Of a stretch of 64,000 nucleotides of DNA, positions 1-13,816 are shown one piece after another. The number at the start of each line of letters is the position of its first letter. Position 1 is the stretch's first letter. Source of the stretch: Neocallimastix lanati (nom. inval.) (lineage: Eukaryota > Neocallimastigomycota > Neocallimastigomycetes > Neocallimastigales > Neocallimastigaceae). The stretch lies in contig JACVTC010000005.1 in assembly GCA_016946835.1 (NCBI GenBank), positions 146,001-210,000 on the forward strand, read 5' to 3'. A model generated the notes under the pieces. The model did not search any database and was not told the origin of the DNA. It saw nothing but the letters and a program-made list of their open reading frames with translations. The position numbers and the translations under genes were made by a program.

Positions 1-610
1 AGTATTTATTTTTTTTTTTTTTTATTATACTTATTATTCTAATCAACCAATAATATAAAATTATATTAAATATTTTTATTTTTAATAGTATACTATAAAA
101 TATCTTCTTATTATTCCTATTATTTTAATTAATGATTCATTATCATTATATTGTCATATTTTTTTCATAGTTTAAAAAATTTATATATATTTAATATATT
201 TTAATATATATATATTTATTTATTAATAATTTTTTTTAATTAATATTTAGATTATTTATTTATATACCTTATATTATTAATTTATAATAAGCTAATACAA
301 TATTTTATTTATTTATTTAATAATTATTTTAAATGTAAATTAAAATGGAAATATAAATATAAACAGTAGATTTTATTAATCACGTTTTAAATAAGTCTCC
401 TTAATAAAATTAAATATTAATAAATGATAATTATAAAAAGTAATTAAGAAATAAAAAAAAATTAATTAATATTAATAATTTAATAAAAAATTCCCATAAA
501 AATAATAATATATTAAAATTTTTTTTTTTAATTAATAAAAATTTCTAATTTTAAAATGATAATTATTCCTATTATTCCTATAATAATAATGATTATTATT
601 TAATAAATAA

Positions 611-645
<35 letters not shown>

Positions 646-788
646 CCTTTATTTCAACTTTATATTTAGATTGCTTATAAGTAACAATTATAATATTATA
701 ATTGTGATATATATTTGAAATCCATTTGAAATTCAAATAATTTGTTCCTATATATTATCATTTTTGTTAGTTGGAGATTCTGTATACC

Positions 789-837
<49 letters not shown>

Positions 838-2230
838 AAATTAAAATCATAATAATATGAAATATACAAAAAAAAAACTATATATATATATATATCTCAT
901 TATTACTACAAATTTTTTTTAAAAAAAAATGGAATAAAAGAATAAAAAAAATTAAAAATAAATTTAATAAATATTAAAGGTTAAATTATAAAAAGTATTT
1001 AAATAAATGATATAAAGTAATAAACATAGCATAAAAACATAATAAAAAAGATAATCGTATATATTATAAAACTTTAAAATTAATTCATATTAATGAAATT
1101 TTTATTTAAAAAATTTTCATAACTACAAATGTATAACATTTTCATTTAGTTAAAATATTTTAAATATTCAATTTAAAATTTTAATTTTTTCTATTTAACA
1201 TTAATTTAAATAATATTTTATTTTATTTTTTTACTTTTTTTTTTTTATTTTTTTTTATATAGTAAAAAATGATAAAAATATTTATAATAAAGTTTAATAC
1301 TTTATATATTAAAATCATTATTATTATTATTATTATTAATTATTATTATTGTTAATTATTAATATAATTATTCATATATTATATAATATTATTAGTACCT
1401 AAATTATTACTACTACTACTGTTTTTATTATTATTGTTATAATAAATATTAATTTTTATTATGATTACTCATTAAAATGTTTTATTATTTTCTCCATATT
1501 AAAAATTAAAATATATATAAAATTTTTGAAGTTGTTTTTTTTTTAATAATATATATTCCTATATTTTTTTTTAATTTAATAATAATTAAAGTTATTAATT
1601 TATTTTTACAAAAAAAAAAGTTTAATTATTATGATTAAAAAACATAAATAATTTTGATTATTTCATTATTTATTATTTACTTTTTTAATTTTTTTTTTTT
1701 TCTTTTATATTTTAAAGAAAAAAACAAAACTAATAGCTTTGAAATTTTATTAATAAATGATTAAAAAGGTTTTAATTAGATAAAAAAATAAAACCATTAC
1801 TATGAATTATATTGATATCTATATAAATCTTTTGTATTAAAAGTAAATTTATATTGTATAAAAATTTTATTAACTGTTTTATTCCATATATAAATTAATT
1901 TAATAAAAAAAAATAATAATTTAAATATAAAATATGGGTTACTTTTTACTTAAAGAAGTAAAATAAATAAACAAATAAATAAAGCTAAAAAAAAATAATA
2001 AATATATATATATATCTGCAGAGGATATGAAATTAAAAAATATATCTATTAAAATAATAGATAAATATATATTTATGTTAAACAACATATTTTAACTTTT
2101 TTATCTAAATACTTCTTTAAAATGAAGGACATCCTAAATAACTAATAACATTTAAAATTTTTATATTCTTATTAAAATTTCTTTTATAATTAATTATTAC
2201 CAATGATATTTAATAATATCTTTTAAAAAA

Positions 2231-2264
<34 letters not shown>

Positions 2265-2845
2265 TAAAATAAAAAAAAATAAATAGTGAAGTATAATAAA
2301 ATAGTAAAGTATTTATGAAAATAAAATAAAATAAATATATATAATCATATAATTTGTATTTACATATATTTAAATTTTTAATATTAAAATTTTCATATTT
2401 TTAAATTTTAATATTAAAATTTGTCATTTGATTTTTTCATATTAATAATTTATATCATAATTTTCCCATAAACAAAAAAAAATAAAAAAAAAAAAAAATG
2501 AAACATTTTATAAAATTTTATTAATTATGAAATTAAATTGTACCACATAACTATAGATAGATTTAAATAATGAAAAATAAATTGTATTATTATATAATTT
2601 TTATATATATTTATTATTTAAAGATTAATTATTGATTTAATAATAAATTTAAATACAAACTTATTATTGTTATTATTTATTATTATTTATAAATGTTTAT
2701 TAGTCCTATAGTAATAATATTATTATTTGTAATAATATTTATTAATAATTTTATTATTGTTATTATTATCATCTTCATTTATATTAGATCTATTTTCATT
2801 ACTTATTATAATTATTATATTATAATTAACATAATTATTATTACA

Positions 2846-2904
<59 letters not shown>

Positions 2905-3749
2905 CATATTATTAATATCTTTAAAATATTAATATGAGAGAATTCAATATACAAAATTTTCATCATAACTCTTAATTTATTTAACATATAAAAATAATTA
3001 AAGATGTAATTTATTATACATATTTAAATTATTATTATTATTGTTATTAATATTTCTACTATGATTATTACTTAATTATTACTATAATGATTATCCCTTT
3101 AATTAATTATTTACTATTATTTTTTTCCAATTTCCTACTCTCTTAATACAAATAGAATAAAGTAAAATTTACCTTTTGAAATATTTAATTTGACCATTAT
3201 TTTTAATAAATATAAAATATATATATATATATAATAATAATATAATTTTATATGTCAAATTCATGAAACTTTATTCTTTTATCAATAAAATAATGATTTT
3301 ATTCATAATAAACAATAATTTTTTATAAATATTATTCTAAATTCATAAAATTTAAATAGATTATAAAAAAAAATAAAAAATAAAAAAAAAAATAGTAATT
3401 TTTTTTTTCTTAATTGTTATTATCATTATTATTATTATTATTATTATTATTTTTTTTTAAAAAAAAATTTTATTATTTTTATTAATCATTAATATTGTTC
3501 AAAAATATTAAAAAGATAGTGTAATGAGGATAATAGATGATAATTGTATTTGTGAATAGGAATAGGAATATATTTATACAAGTGCATAGGGAATAGTGAT
3601 TAATTTATTTGGATTTTCATTTCAATTAATGATTATATAATTATATTACATTATTTTCCTTTTTTTTTTTATGGAATGATTATAAATATTAATAATTTTA
3701 TTTTAATAATATTAATAATATTTATCACAATTTTATGTCAATAACATTA

Positions 3750-3786
<37 letters not shown>

Positions 3787-3955
3787 AAAAAATTTTTAAA
3801 AAAAAGTAAAAAAAAAAAAAAAAAAGAGTTAAAAATAAATAAATGAAAAATAAAAATAAAAACTATTTAAAAATGGTATATATTTTTCGGATATTTAAAC
3901 TTAATTATTATATATATATATATATATACAATTTCATATTATTGTATATCGTTGA
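1..3955. other. AT-only intergenic spacer
   Basis: I see no gene here on either strand. The stretch is A/T homopolymer, ATT/TTA triplet runs (for example 2841-2903 and 3427-3450) and long poly(A) tracts near 615-644, 790-835 and 3757-3784. Open frames in it encode only Ile/Tyr/Phe-rich low-complexity peptides. It lies downstream of the WD40 gene, which is read towards it from the right. Confidence 0.7.
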
Positions 3956-4190
3956 TTAAAAGAATATGTCATTTTGAGTATAACGACATCTTTCAAATTC
4001 CATTAATACACCATTATTACGTATAATAGATTGATGAATATTATCAGCATCAACTGTACTAATATATAAACAAGTTCCATCTCCTGGTGTAAAACTAAAT
4101 TAGTAATAATTAAATAAATATATAAATTATAAAAAATAAAAATAAAAAAAAAAATAAAAATAAAAAATTAATTGGTAAAATTAATAATAC

Positions 4191-4226
<36 letters not shown>

Positions 4227-4639
4227 TAGCATAATAAAAATAAAGAATTTAAAAGTTTTATCATTATTTATAAATAATTATTATATATTATATTATTCAT
4301 AAATAATATAGATATGTACCATATTCCTGCAATATCTGTAAAGAAGTCAATTACTTGTTCACGTAAGAATAATCCACTAGCCGCATCATAGATATGAACA
4401 TAATCAATTTGTTCAGCAACAGCTAAATATTGATTATCATCAGTAAATCTCATGGATCTCACAGAAGAAATATTCATTGGTAATACATTTAAGGAATGAC
4501 TCATATTTCTACAATCATAAAGCCTAGTACATTTATCTTGTCCTCCTGTAACAAAATAGTTTCCACTATTGAATAATAATAAATAATATTAAATAATATT
4601 AAATAATAAAATATAAAAAAAAAAAAAAAAAAAAAAACA

Positions 4640-4690
<51 letters not shown>

Positions 4691-4851
4691 TTAATATTAG
4701 TAATAAAATAATTATAAATTTAAAATAATAAAATATCATTTAAAGTATTTTGGCAATTATTATTATAAATTTATTTATTTATTAAAATATTGTTATATAA
4801 TATATATATATTTTTTTTATTAACTAATTATATATATTTTATTGTATAGAG

Positions 4852-4900
<49 letters not shown>

Positions 4901-5454
4901 TACTTTGGTGACCATTCACATGAAAATAAATAATCATACTAGAAAAATTATCAAAAAATTTTATATATGATGTATTAACAAAATATTACTATTGTTATTA
5001 TTTTTATTATTTATTATTAATTATAAAATATAAATATATATAAAATATAATATAATATAATATTTTAATAGTATTTACATGTTCCTCTATTTCTTTAATC
5101 ACTCTATTGGATGAGATATCAATTAATTTTGATTTTTTACTGTCACCAACGACTAATAAAGTTTTACCGTCATTTCTCAATGAAGCACACTATTAATTAT
5201 TATTATTATTATTATTATTACGATTATGATTATGATTATGATTAAGATTACGATTAAGATTAAGATTATGATTATGATTATGATTATAATTATGATTATA
5301 ATTATTATTATAATTATTATTGTTATTGTTATTGTTATTATTTTTTTAAAAAAAATTATAAAATAAAATAATAAATAGATATATTTATTTAAATTTAAAA
5401 AAAAAAATAAAATTATTAAAATTAATAAGTGATTATTCAATTTATCTATCTTAG

Positions 5455-5497
<43 letters not shown>

Positions 5498-7600
5498 TAT
5501 ACATATTGTATATCAAGAATTCCTTACATTTATAGGTTTTACATCTTTATATTCATAACTATATTCAAATGTATTCATATCGGTAAATCGACAATAAAAA
5601 TCATTACTAGCTATTATCAATTCTTCATCTAATCATTATTTATGATTTATTATATTTTGAAATATTTTTAAAATTGTAATAAAAAAGAAAATAATAATTA
5701 TAATATAATAATTAATTAATATAAAATTCTGTTTTCAAGTATTTTAGATATATATATAATAACATTAATAATTATTTACTTCCTGTTCTATTATTTACAA
5801 ATTTCTTTTATAATAAAGTTGATTTTTGATTTTTAAAAATTTTTTTTTAAAAAAAAAAAAATTGTTACATATATTTTATAAATATAATTAATATATATAA
5901 TATTTAAATAATAATATAAAAATTATGAAATATATTATGAAATATTATATTATTTCTATATTTCTATAGGATAAGAAAATTAAAAAATTGTTTGTTTTTT
6001 TTTAAACTTACAAGATAATTAATGGTATAATCTATAGAAAAAGCTTGAGGATCACTTCGATTAATTCTTGGAATAGTTTCATATTTTTTAAGACTGGGTT
6101 GATTAATATTACATATATTATAATTTCCAACTCCTTCACCAAAAGCGACATAATTTTTTGAAGCAGCTAATGAAAATACGTTATTCCCACTGGTATTATC
6201 TAAATCAAATATATGTGTGAATTCATGAGTAATAGGACTCCAATGCCTTATTGAATCTTGAGCTTTTATATATATATATTAGACATAAATTATTCATTTT
6301 CATTTATCATTAAAAAAAAAAATAATAATAATAAATATTTATAAATGAATACGAAATAATAAGAAATTAATAAGCTTATATATTAAACAATTGAATTTTA
6401 GAATTATATCTATAGTCTCCATTAAATTATAATTATAAATTTATGAATGAAAAATATTTTGTAATATTAAGTACCATAATAAAATACATCATTTTTTGTA
6501 GGTGCTGCTAAAAGATTTCTTAATTGAAAGTGATAAATGGCGGAATTGGTATTTAATTTTGAGTAACGAAATTTATAAAATTTTCCATCATCTCTAACTG
6601 GTGTTATATCCTTTTTAGAAATATATATATCGTTGAGGTAATTATTCAAATATCCAAATTTTCATTAACAATTCATGTATAAATAATAATTTTTTATGTT
6701 CAGTATTATATTAAATAAAAATAAAATAAAATAATAATAATAATAATAATTCATCAGTACATTATTAAAAAATATTAAATATATTGTATTTTAATATATA
6801 TAAAATGTTTATATAAACTTTTTTTTTTTTTTTAATAGAAAAAAAAAAGAATAAAATATACATATATATTATTAATACTTTTTCTATTTTTTTAGCACTC
6901 CATTGTAAATCCTGATAATTTGAAAAACCATGATTTCTTATTTGACGATAAACATTTTTTGAAAATCGCGTTGAAATATTTCGAAAATACAATAAGTTAC
7001 TATCCCACTTTCAAAAAATTATGGAAAATAAAATAAAATATAATATAATAAAATAATAATAATAAAAATATTATTATTATTATCATTATCATTATTATAT
7101 TTGATTTCATCATACATATACATATAATTTTTTTTCCAATTTATTTTAAATAAAACTGTATATTAAAATGAAATTTTCATATATAATATATTATATAAAT
7201 ATTTACATTTATTCCTTGTACATCATATAATCTTGAAAAAGACCAAACATTTAATAATATAAAGAATTTATAAAAATAAAAATAAAAATATAATAAAATA
7301 AAAATATATATATTTATTAAATAGTTTAAAATATATATATATATATTATTCTTTAAAGTTAATTTTTAATAATAAAAAAAGAAAAAAGAAAAAGAAAAAA
7401 AAAATCAATAAATGATTATACATTTATTATTCATTTATATTTAATTACCCATTATTATAATCCTCTTCAGTAACTTCGGTTAATCTATTGTCATTAATCT
7501 ATTTATTTACATATACATATCAAAATATATATTATTTCAATAATAATAATTTATATTATAATTTGAAAAAATATAATTTCTAAAGTTTTCATACCTGCAT
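3956..7600 (-). CDS. WD40-type repeat protein, conserved plant/fungal family, 11 exons
   Basis: Exons reconstructed on the minus strand, in reading order: 7600-7595, 7498-7449, 7231-7207, 7007-6879, 6610-6475, 6262-6012, 5628-5528, 5189-5079, 4938-4904, 4565-4320, 4094-3956. The product is about 410 residues. The start is ATG at 7600 followed by CAG and a good donor (GTATGA). In order it contains DVQGINWD, then YHFQLRNLLAAPTKNDVFY, then RHWSP, a blade containing NDGKTLLVVGDS, YDYLFSCEWSP then GNYFVTGGQDKCTRLYDCRN, VRSMRFTDDNQYLAVAE, HIYDAASG, and a C-terminal IDFFTDIAGICFTPGDG segment. From memory this order and wording match Arabidopsis and fungal WD-repeat proteins annotated as transducin/WD40-like with a short C-terminal DUF2415-type motif. 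Function is not known; a beta-propeller scaffold role is inference. Nine of ten junctions keep frame with GT-AG; the 6012/5628 junction is one base off phase (see findings). Introns are pure AT and hold microsatellites. Confidence 0.85.
5190..5345. repeat. ATT/GATTAT variant microsatellite in a WD40-gene intron
   Basis: Triplets of ATT pass into hexamers of GATTAT and GATTAA, then ATTATTGTT units. The repeat lies immediately next to the intron acceptor at 5190 and so forms the 3' end of that intron on the minus strand. The ordered point variants (TGATTA, CGATTA, AGATTA) suggest local slippage with higher-order copying. Confidence 0.7.
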
Positions 7601-8699
7601 TTCTACCGTATTATATATATTTTAATATAAAAGAAATAAAAAACTTCTTTGAATTTTATTGAATTTATTAAAAAAAGAAAATAAAAATGGTATAATTTAA
7701 ATCTATTTAATTGAATAAATGTAACTATAATGAAGGAATTCTTTTTCTTATTTCCTTTATATCAGAGATAGAACAATTAAAATATAAATAATTATTAAAA
7801 ATACGTAAATATAAATACGTAAAAATAATAATTAATTACTATTATTATTTATTATTTATTATTTATTATTTATTATTTATTATTTATTATTTATTATTTA
7901 TTATTTATTAATAAATACTCTTTTTTATTATTTATTTTTTATTATTTTTTATTAATTATTTATTATTTATTATTTATTAATAAATACTCTTTTTTATTAT
8001 TTATTATTTTTTATTATTTTTTATTAATTATTTATTATTTATTATTTATTATTTATTATTTATTATTTATTATTTATTATTTATTATTTATTATTAATTA
8101 TTTATTATTTATTATTTATTATTTATTATTTATTATTAATTATTTATTATAATTATAATTATTTTTTTATCTGAATATGAACTTTTATTTTTTTTTTTTT
8201 ATTATATTTATTTTATATTATTTTATAGTATTCATTTAATAAATATTTATCCTATACTAGCCTTACATATAATAAAGCAATATAACATAGTACATTATAT
8301 ATTATATTATTAATATTTTTGAGGAAAAGTAAAAATAATAAAAATTTATTAATTTTTTTATTTAATGAATATCCTTTTTGTTTTTTCATTTTATTATAAT
8401 ATCTAAAATATTTATATAAATCTTATAATAAAATAAATAGTAATAAATTATAATTACCTCTAAGTATTGATTTTTTTTTTAATAAAATCAAAAATAATAA
8501 TATATTTTATTTTTGTAATGAATATATTTAATAGGAGGAAAGCTGTATTTAGCGAAGTTGTATTTTTCACCAAATATTATTTTTTTTTATTACTGCGTAT
8601 TATATTAAAGTTGCATTTCGAAAATAATAATAAAATAATAATAAATAATTAAATAATAAATTTTTTATATTTTATTTTTTTTAATTTTTTATTCTTTAT
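7601..8699. repeat. Intergenic spacer dominated by TTATTTA heptamers
   Basis: No gene is seen. From about 7840 to 8160 the sequence is a period-7 array (ATTATTT), interrupted twice, near 7908-7930 and 7978-7996, by the block whose reverse complement contains AAGAGTATTTATTAATAAAT. The same block sits in heptamer arrays at 16648 and 62705. The 5' side (7601-7840) would hold the promoter of the WD40 gene, but I cannot pick out a specific element in such AT-rich DNA. Confidence 0.65.
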
Positions 8700-9140
8700 T
8701 CATGGCGATTCAATTTTGAGTAATGCGCCACTTAGCAAAGTACAATCTGGTGAAAAATGCATCACATTAATTTTCTTCAAAGTAATATAGACCATATAGA
8801 CAAGATACTGTCCTAACTGTGGGCCTGAGAAGGTTGCGCAATTATTGTCATTTAATATACTTAAGAGGGAATTCCTAACATATGAGTGCATATACATGTA
8901 CATAAATTCTACAAAAAAAGCAATCTTTCTGATTAATATACAATTACCAAGCTAGTACACCACTTATTTGGGTTAGGTTATAATGGCCTCGCTTCAAAGG
9001 AAAAAGTTAAGAATCAGAGAGGAGATACTCTAAGAAAAAGTTTACTAGAAAAATTTTCAGCAATAATATGTATGTCTGAGAGCCAATAATGAACCTTCAG
9101 TAAGGTCGACCAAAGTAACAAAAAAAAAAAAAAAAAAAAT
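8700..9140 (+). pseudogene. Relic of a LINE 3' end (RT C-terminal zinc-knuckle region) with poly(A)
   Basis: This is a G+C-richer island in AT-only DNA. Read on the plus strand around 8816, it encodes CPNCGPEKVAQLLSFNILKR. This resembles the C-terminal Cys-X2-Cys ... His ... Cys segment found after the reverse transcriptase of many non-LTR elements; the intact LINE at 54044-58953 has CPCCGESNSIPSFTHWILLC in this position. Here the His and last Cys are lost and stops interrupt the flanks. The island continues to a poly(A) tract at 9120-9139, as expected of a 5'-truncated LINE. It is probably from a different subfamily than the copies at 35-37 kb and 60-61 kb. The antisense open frame at 8700-8903 is a shadow. 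Confidence 0.5.
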
Positions 9141-10678
9141 TACATTCATTTAATATGTATATAATTTTAATAGGGTAATAAAAACTTTTTTTTTTATAAA
9201 TATATAAATATTGTTTTGTATGTATTTACAAAAACTATGCTTTGAATATTATTTTATTTTTCTATAACATTTATAAAATTGTATTTCCTTTATATCCTTT
9301 ATAATATGAAAATATCTTTTTTTTTTAAAAAAAAATAATAATAAAAATTATGTCTACTTAAAAAAAAATAGATTATTAATTAGGTAGATTTTACTTTTCT
9401 AGCTAAATTTTTTATTTATGATTATTAAAGAGTCAACATTTAAATAAATTTACACTTATATAAACCTTTTAAGAGTAATTAAAATGTTAAAATAAAAATA
9501 ATTTTATAATTATATTTTTATAAAATATAGATTAATAAATAATATATTTACAATTAAATATATATATATTATACAAATTAAATTTATTTAAATACAGAAG
9601 AGTTTTTTTTTTTTTTTTAAACTAAATAAATTTAAAAAGAATAATATATGAATATTAAAAAAATTTTTTTTTAAAAATTAATTTGTATGCATTATAATTT
9701 AATACTATTTATAAAAAAAAAATAAAAATAATTTAAATAAAACGTTTATTAAATAAATATTATTTTTTTAAAGGTAATCATAATTATTCCGTTCAGTAAT
9801 TTTTTTTTTTTTATATTAATAATTATATTAAAACAAATAAACAAATAATTAAAAATTTAAAAAAAATAAAATAAACTAATAATAATTAAAATAAAAAAAA
9901 TAAAAAATACAAAAAAAAAAAAAATAAAAAAATAAAAAAATATAAATAGTAGGTTAGAAAAAAAGTAAATCAATTAAGTAAAAAAAAAAAATTTTTTTTA
10001 CTTAATTGAAAAAGGTTAACATTAGTTAATAATATGAAGCATTAGATTAAAAAAGTTAAATTTGATCTAAAATCATATAAATAAATAATTTCATTTAAAA
10101 ATTAATATAATTCTTTCTATATATAATATATAGTACATGGTGGTTAATAATAAGGATGATGATGATGGTGGTTAAAGATATATTTTATAAATGTTATAAA
10201 TTAAATAATGATCTAAAATTTTAAAAATAAATAATATCTTTTTTTTTTAAATTTAATAATTATGTAATAAATTTAAATAAATAAATATAAATAATAAAAA
10301 AATTTTTTTTATAAATAAATAATCTTTAACATAAAAATAAAGATCAAAAAATTTAAGGTAAATGAAAAACGTTAAATTTAATAATGCATTGATTAAAATT
10401 TAAAATTAAAAAAATAATTTATTTTGGTTTTTTGTTTAAATCTAAAAAAACAAAAAACAAAAAAAAATATTATTGTTAATAAATATGAGTTAATACACAT
10501 TTTTTACATGTGTTTATCAAAGTATATATATATATTAATAATAATTATATATATTAAATAATAATATTTAAAAAAAAAAAAAAAACAATAATGATTAAAT
10601 ATTTATATATATAATATTAAAATCCTAATAAATAAATTTAATTATTTATCCTCTTCAATAAATAAATAAATAAATAGA

Positions 10679-10717
<39 letters not shown>

Positions 10718-10964
10718 AAAATTTTTTATTTAATAGTAATATAAATAAATAAATAAGTAAATAAATTTATATTAAAAATAATTAATTATAATATAAAAAT
10801 ATTGCTATCTATGACTTTTTTAAAGAAGATTCTTTTGTGTTACAAAAATTATCTACTTAAATACTACATATTATTTTTTTTTTCTGTTCGGTTTTTCAAA
10901 TTCAAAAAAATTAATATATATATATAATAATATTTTTTTTTTATTTTTATATTTTAAATATATA

Positions 10965-11068
10965 TTATTATTTTTTGTTTTTAAATTATATATGTATATT
11001 TATATATATTTTAAATATTTCAATACTATTATTTACTTTCCACTTATATTTTATCATATATATAATAA

Positions 11069-11114
<46 letters not shown>

Positions 11115-11340
11115 TTTGAAATATATAATATTATTCTTTGTCTTTGAATTATATATGTATATATATATCTTAAATATATTAATATTATTAATTTTTCCAA
11201 CTCACATATTATCATATATAAAATTATATGTATATATTTATTTTTGAAATATATTATTAATTTTTTTCTTTGAATTATATATATATATCTATATTTTTTA
11301 ATATTTTAATATTATTATTAATTTTCCACTTATGAGTCAT
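10965..11340. repeat. Three imperfect copies of a roughly 130-bp AT unit
   Basis: Each copy contains a TTTGAATTATATATGTATAT-like block, then a TTAATATTATTA-like block and a CCACTTATATTTTATCAT-like block. The starts are near 10975, 11138 and 11268. The copies diverge in length and share the order of blocks, indicating old tandem duplication with length change at the T homopolymer between copies one and two. Confidence 0.5.
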
Positions 11341-11797
11341 ATTCTCAAAAGGATTCTTATTATTATTCAAAAATAAAGAGTAAAAACAATGAAATATAAC
11401 ACTGTATATATATAGTAATATAATTAACTAGTTTATAATATGGAATTTTTTATTCTTTTAATTATTTTTTTTTATTTTTTTTTTTAAAAAATAAAAAGGT
11501 TTCATCATTTAATTATATGTCTAATGAAATATAATGCTCTTTTTTTTTATGTATAAATAACTTTAAAATGATTATTATAAAGATATAGATATATTATAAC
11601 TATTGATTTAATTGCTATAAACTAAGTATTTCAAAATTTATTATATAGTATATATATATATTTTTTATTTCAAATTATTTAGTATAAAAGAAACTTATTT
11701 TTTGATGAAGTTTGTATTCTCTAATATATACTTTAAACTATATATATATAATGACTTAAAACGATGAGTTTTTAATTTATATTAATCTTGTTTATAA

Positions 11798-11966
11798 ATA
11801 AATAAATAATAAATAAATAAATAATAAATAAATAAATAATAAATAAATAAATAATAAATAAATAAATAATAAATAAATAAATAATAAATAAATAAATAAT
11901 AAATAAATAAATAATAAATAAATAAATAATAAATAAATAATAAATAAATAAATAATAAATAAATAA
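11798..11966. repeat. AAATAAATAAATAAT 15-mer tandem array
   Basis: About eleven near-perfect 15-bp units, followed by two shorter variants. The reverse-strand open frame across it (a YLLFI repeat peptide) is a by-product of a period divisible by three and not a gene. Confidence 0.9.
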
Positions 11967-12056
11967 TTAATTAATAAATAAATATATATATATAGAAATT
12001 TTTTATGTCCATACACATGTGGATTAAACTTTATATTTTTAAATTTATTAATAATA

Positions 12057-12093
<37 letters not shown>

Positions 12094-13116
12094 GTTGTAA
12101 TCTTTTAGTTTAATCATATATAATAATTTAACTAAAATATTATATAAAAAATAATGAAGAGTATAAATTGAAACTTACCTTAATATTAAATATACTTACA
12201 TTTTGGTTCCAATTTAGATCTATTTCAAATAATTAAATATAATATATAAATATTAATATAAATATAAATAAAATTAAAGATTACTTTACCCTTATGGAAA
12301 TGAATATTATTTTAATATTTTACATATGTAATTATGAGGTTTTTAAATATTAACAGGATATCTTACATAAAATTTTAAAGAACATAGTTTACCAAATTCA
12401 ATGGTACATAAAATTTTAACCTTATTGAAATATTAATATATATATATTTTATTTTTATTATATTACTTAAAAAGATAATTATATTATATTTCAAATTAAT
12501 TATGATAACATACTATTTATTGTTATAGGAGAAATTATTAAAAATTTTCACATAATATATTTCTTTCTATTTTAATTATTTATAGTCCTATTCTAGTCTT
12601 TTTTTTTTTTTTTTTTTTTTTTTTTCTATTTACTTATTATTATTATTATTTTTATTTTTATTTTTATTTTATTTTATTTTATTTTATTTTTTTTTGGTAT
12701 CTTGATAATCATTATAACAGTTGTAAAGAATATAGATAAAGAGTTCAAAGAATTAGTTTTTAAAAGAATTATCTGAATAAGTTGTCTTAAATTCAAAAAG
12801 AAATAAAGACTATAATTTATTATTGTCATTATTATTTTTTTTTCTCGCTCGATTTTAATTATTTTTAAATATATATATATATATATTATTAATTATTATA
12901 ACCTATCATTACTAACATTAGAATATAAAGTCAAAAAAAAAATTTTTTTAAAATAATATATTAATAATATTTATATCTCTGTATCTTTATTAATAAATAC
13001 CTTATTTAAAGTTACTAAATACCTTTTTTTTTTTTCTTTTATTACCACATATAACTTAATGATAATGACTATCTCAATATATACACTATTTTTTGTTACA
13101 CATTTTTTTTTTATAG

Positions 13117-13370
13117 TATATTTCCACGTTTTATATATTTAATAATTTGGTTATATATCACAACAGTCTACGTATTTAATTATTTGGTTATATATCACAA
13201 CAATTTACGTATTTAAATATTTGGTTATATATCACAACAGTCTACGTATTTAATTATTTGGTTACATATCACAACAGTTTACGTATTTAATTATTTGATT
13301 ATATGACACCACGTTATACGTATTTAATTATTATATATTTAATTATATGACACCACGTTTTACATATTAA
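13117..13370. repeat. 37-bp minisatellite, about six copies
   Basis: The unit contains TACGTATTTAATTATTTGG followed by TTATATATCACAACAGT. Central copies are close to identical. The outer copies at the right end have drifted (ATATGACACCACGTT instead of ATATATCACAACAGT). This is a rare block of more complex sequence in an AT desert; no coding potential is seen. Confidence 0.85.
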
Positions 13371-13613
13371 TATACTAACCTTAATTTATAATATCCTATA
13401 TTTAATTATGTATCCTTTATAGTATCTTTCATTATTATTATTATTATTGTATTTATAAAGTTTTTATATATTATTAAATAACGATATATATCGTATTGTT
13501 ATTATTATTTTTTGTATTATAAAGTATTTATACTTTATTATTAAAAAATATATATATATAATCTATTTAATAACTATATTGTATATCAAACTAATGTCAT
13601 TAAAAAGCCATTT

Positions 13614-13648
<35 letters not shown>

Positions 13649-13816
13649 TTAATTATAAATTTTATATTCTTTTCTTCATCAAAAAACTTTAATAAATTGA
13701 TATCCTTATTCAATTTTTTTTTTTATTTATACTTCTTTATTTTATTTTATTTTATTTCATTATTTTATTATCATTATTATTATTAAAAAGTTATTTATTC
13801 TGTATGTATTTTTCAT

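Larger units (their letters stand above)
9141..13116. other. Gene-poor AT spacer with microsatellites
   Basis: No supportable gene. Contents include an AAAT run at 10664-10718, imperfect long repeats at 10965-11340, T homopolymers at 11071-11110 and 12598-12625, and a 15-mer array at 11800-11960. Between 12150 and 12430 the minus strand has several donor-like GTAAGT words around very short AT-rich blocks, but no recognisable protein emerges. Confidence 0.6.

Noticed and set aside
11792-12016. Open frames of Tyr/Leu/Phe/Ile repeats (also at 16255-16716, 29683-29978, 49339-49654, 53692-53898)
   Set aside because: They are read-through of AT microsatellites whose periods avoid stops in one frame; no start context or complex sequence.
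12150-12430. Possible minus-strand gene with several donor-like GTAAGT sites
   Set aside because: The blocks between candidate splice sites are tiny and AT-only, and no conserved protein segment could be assembled.
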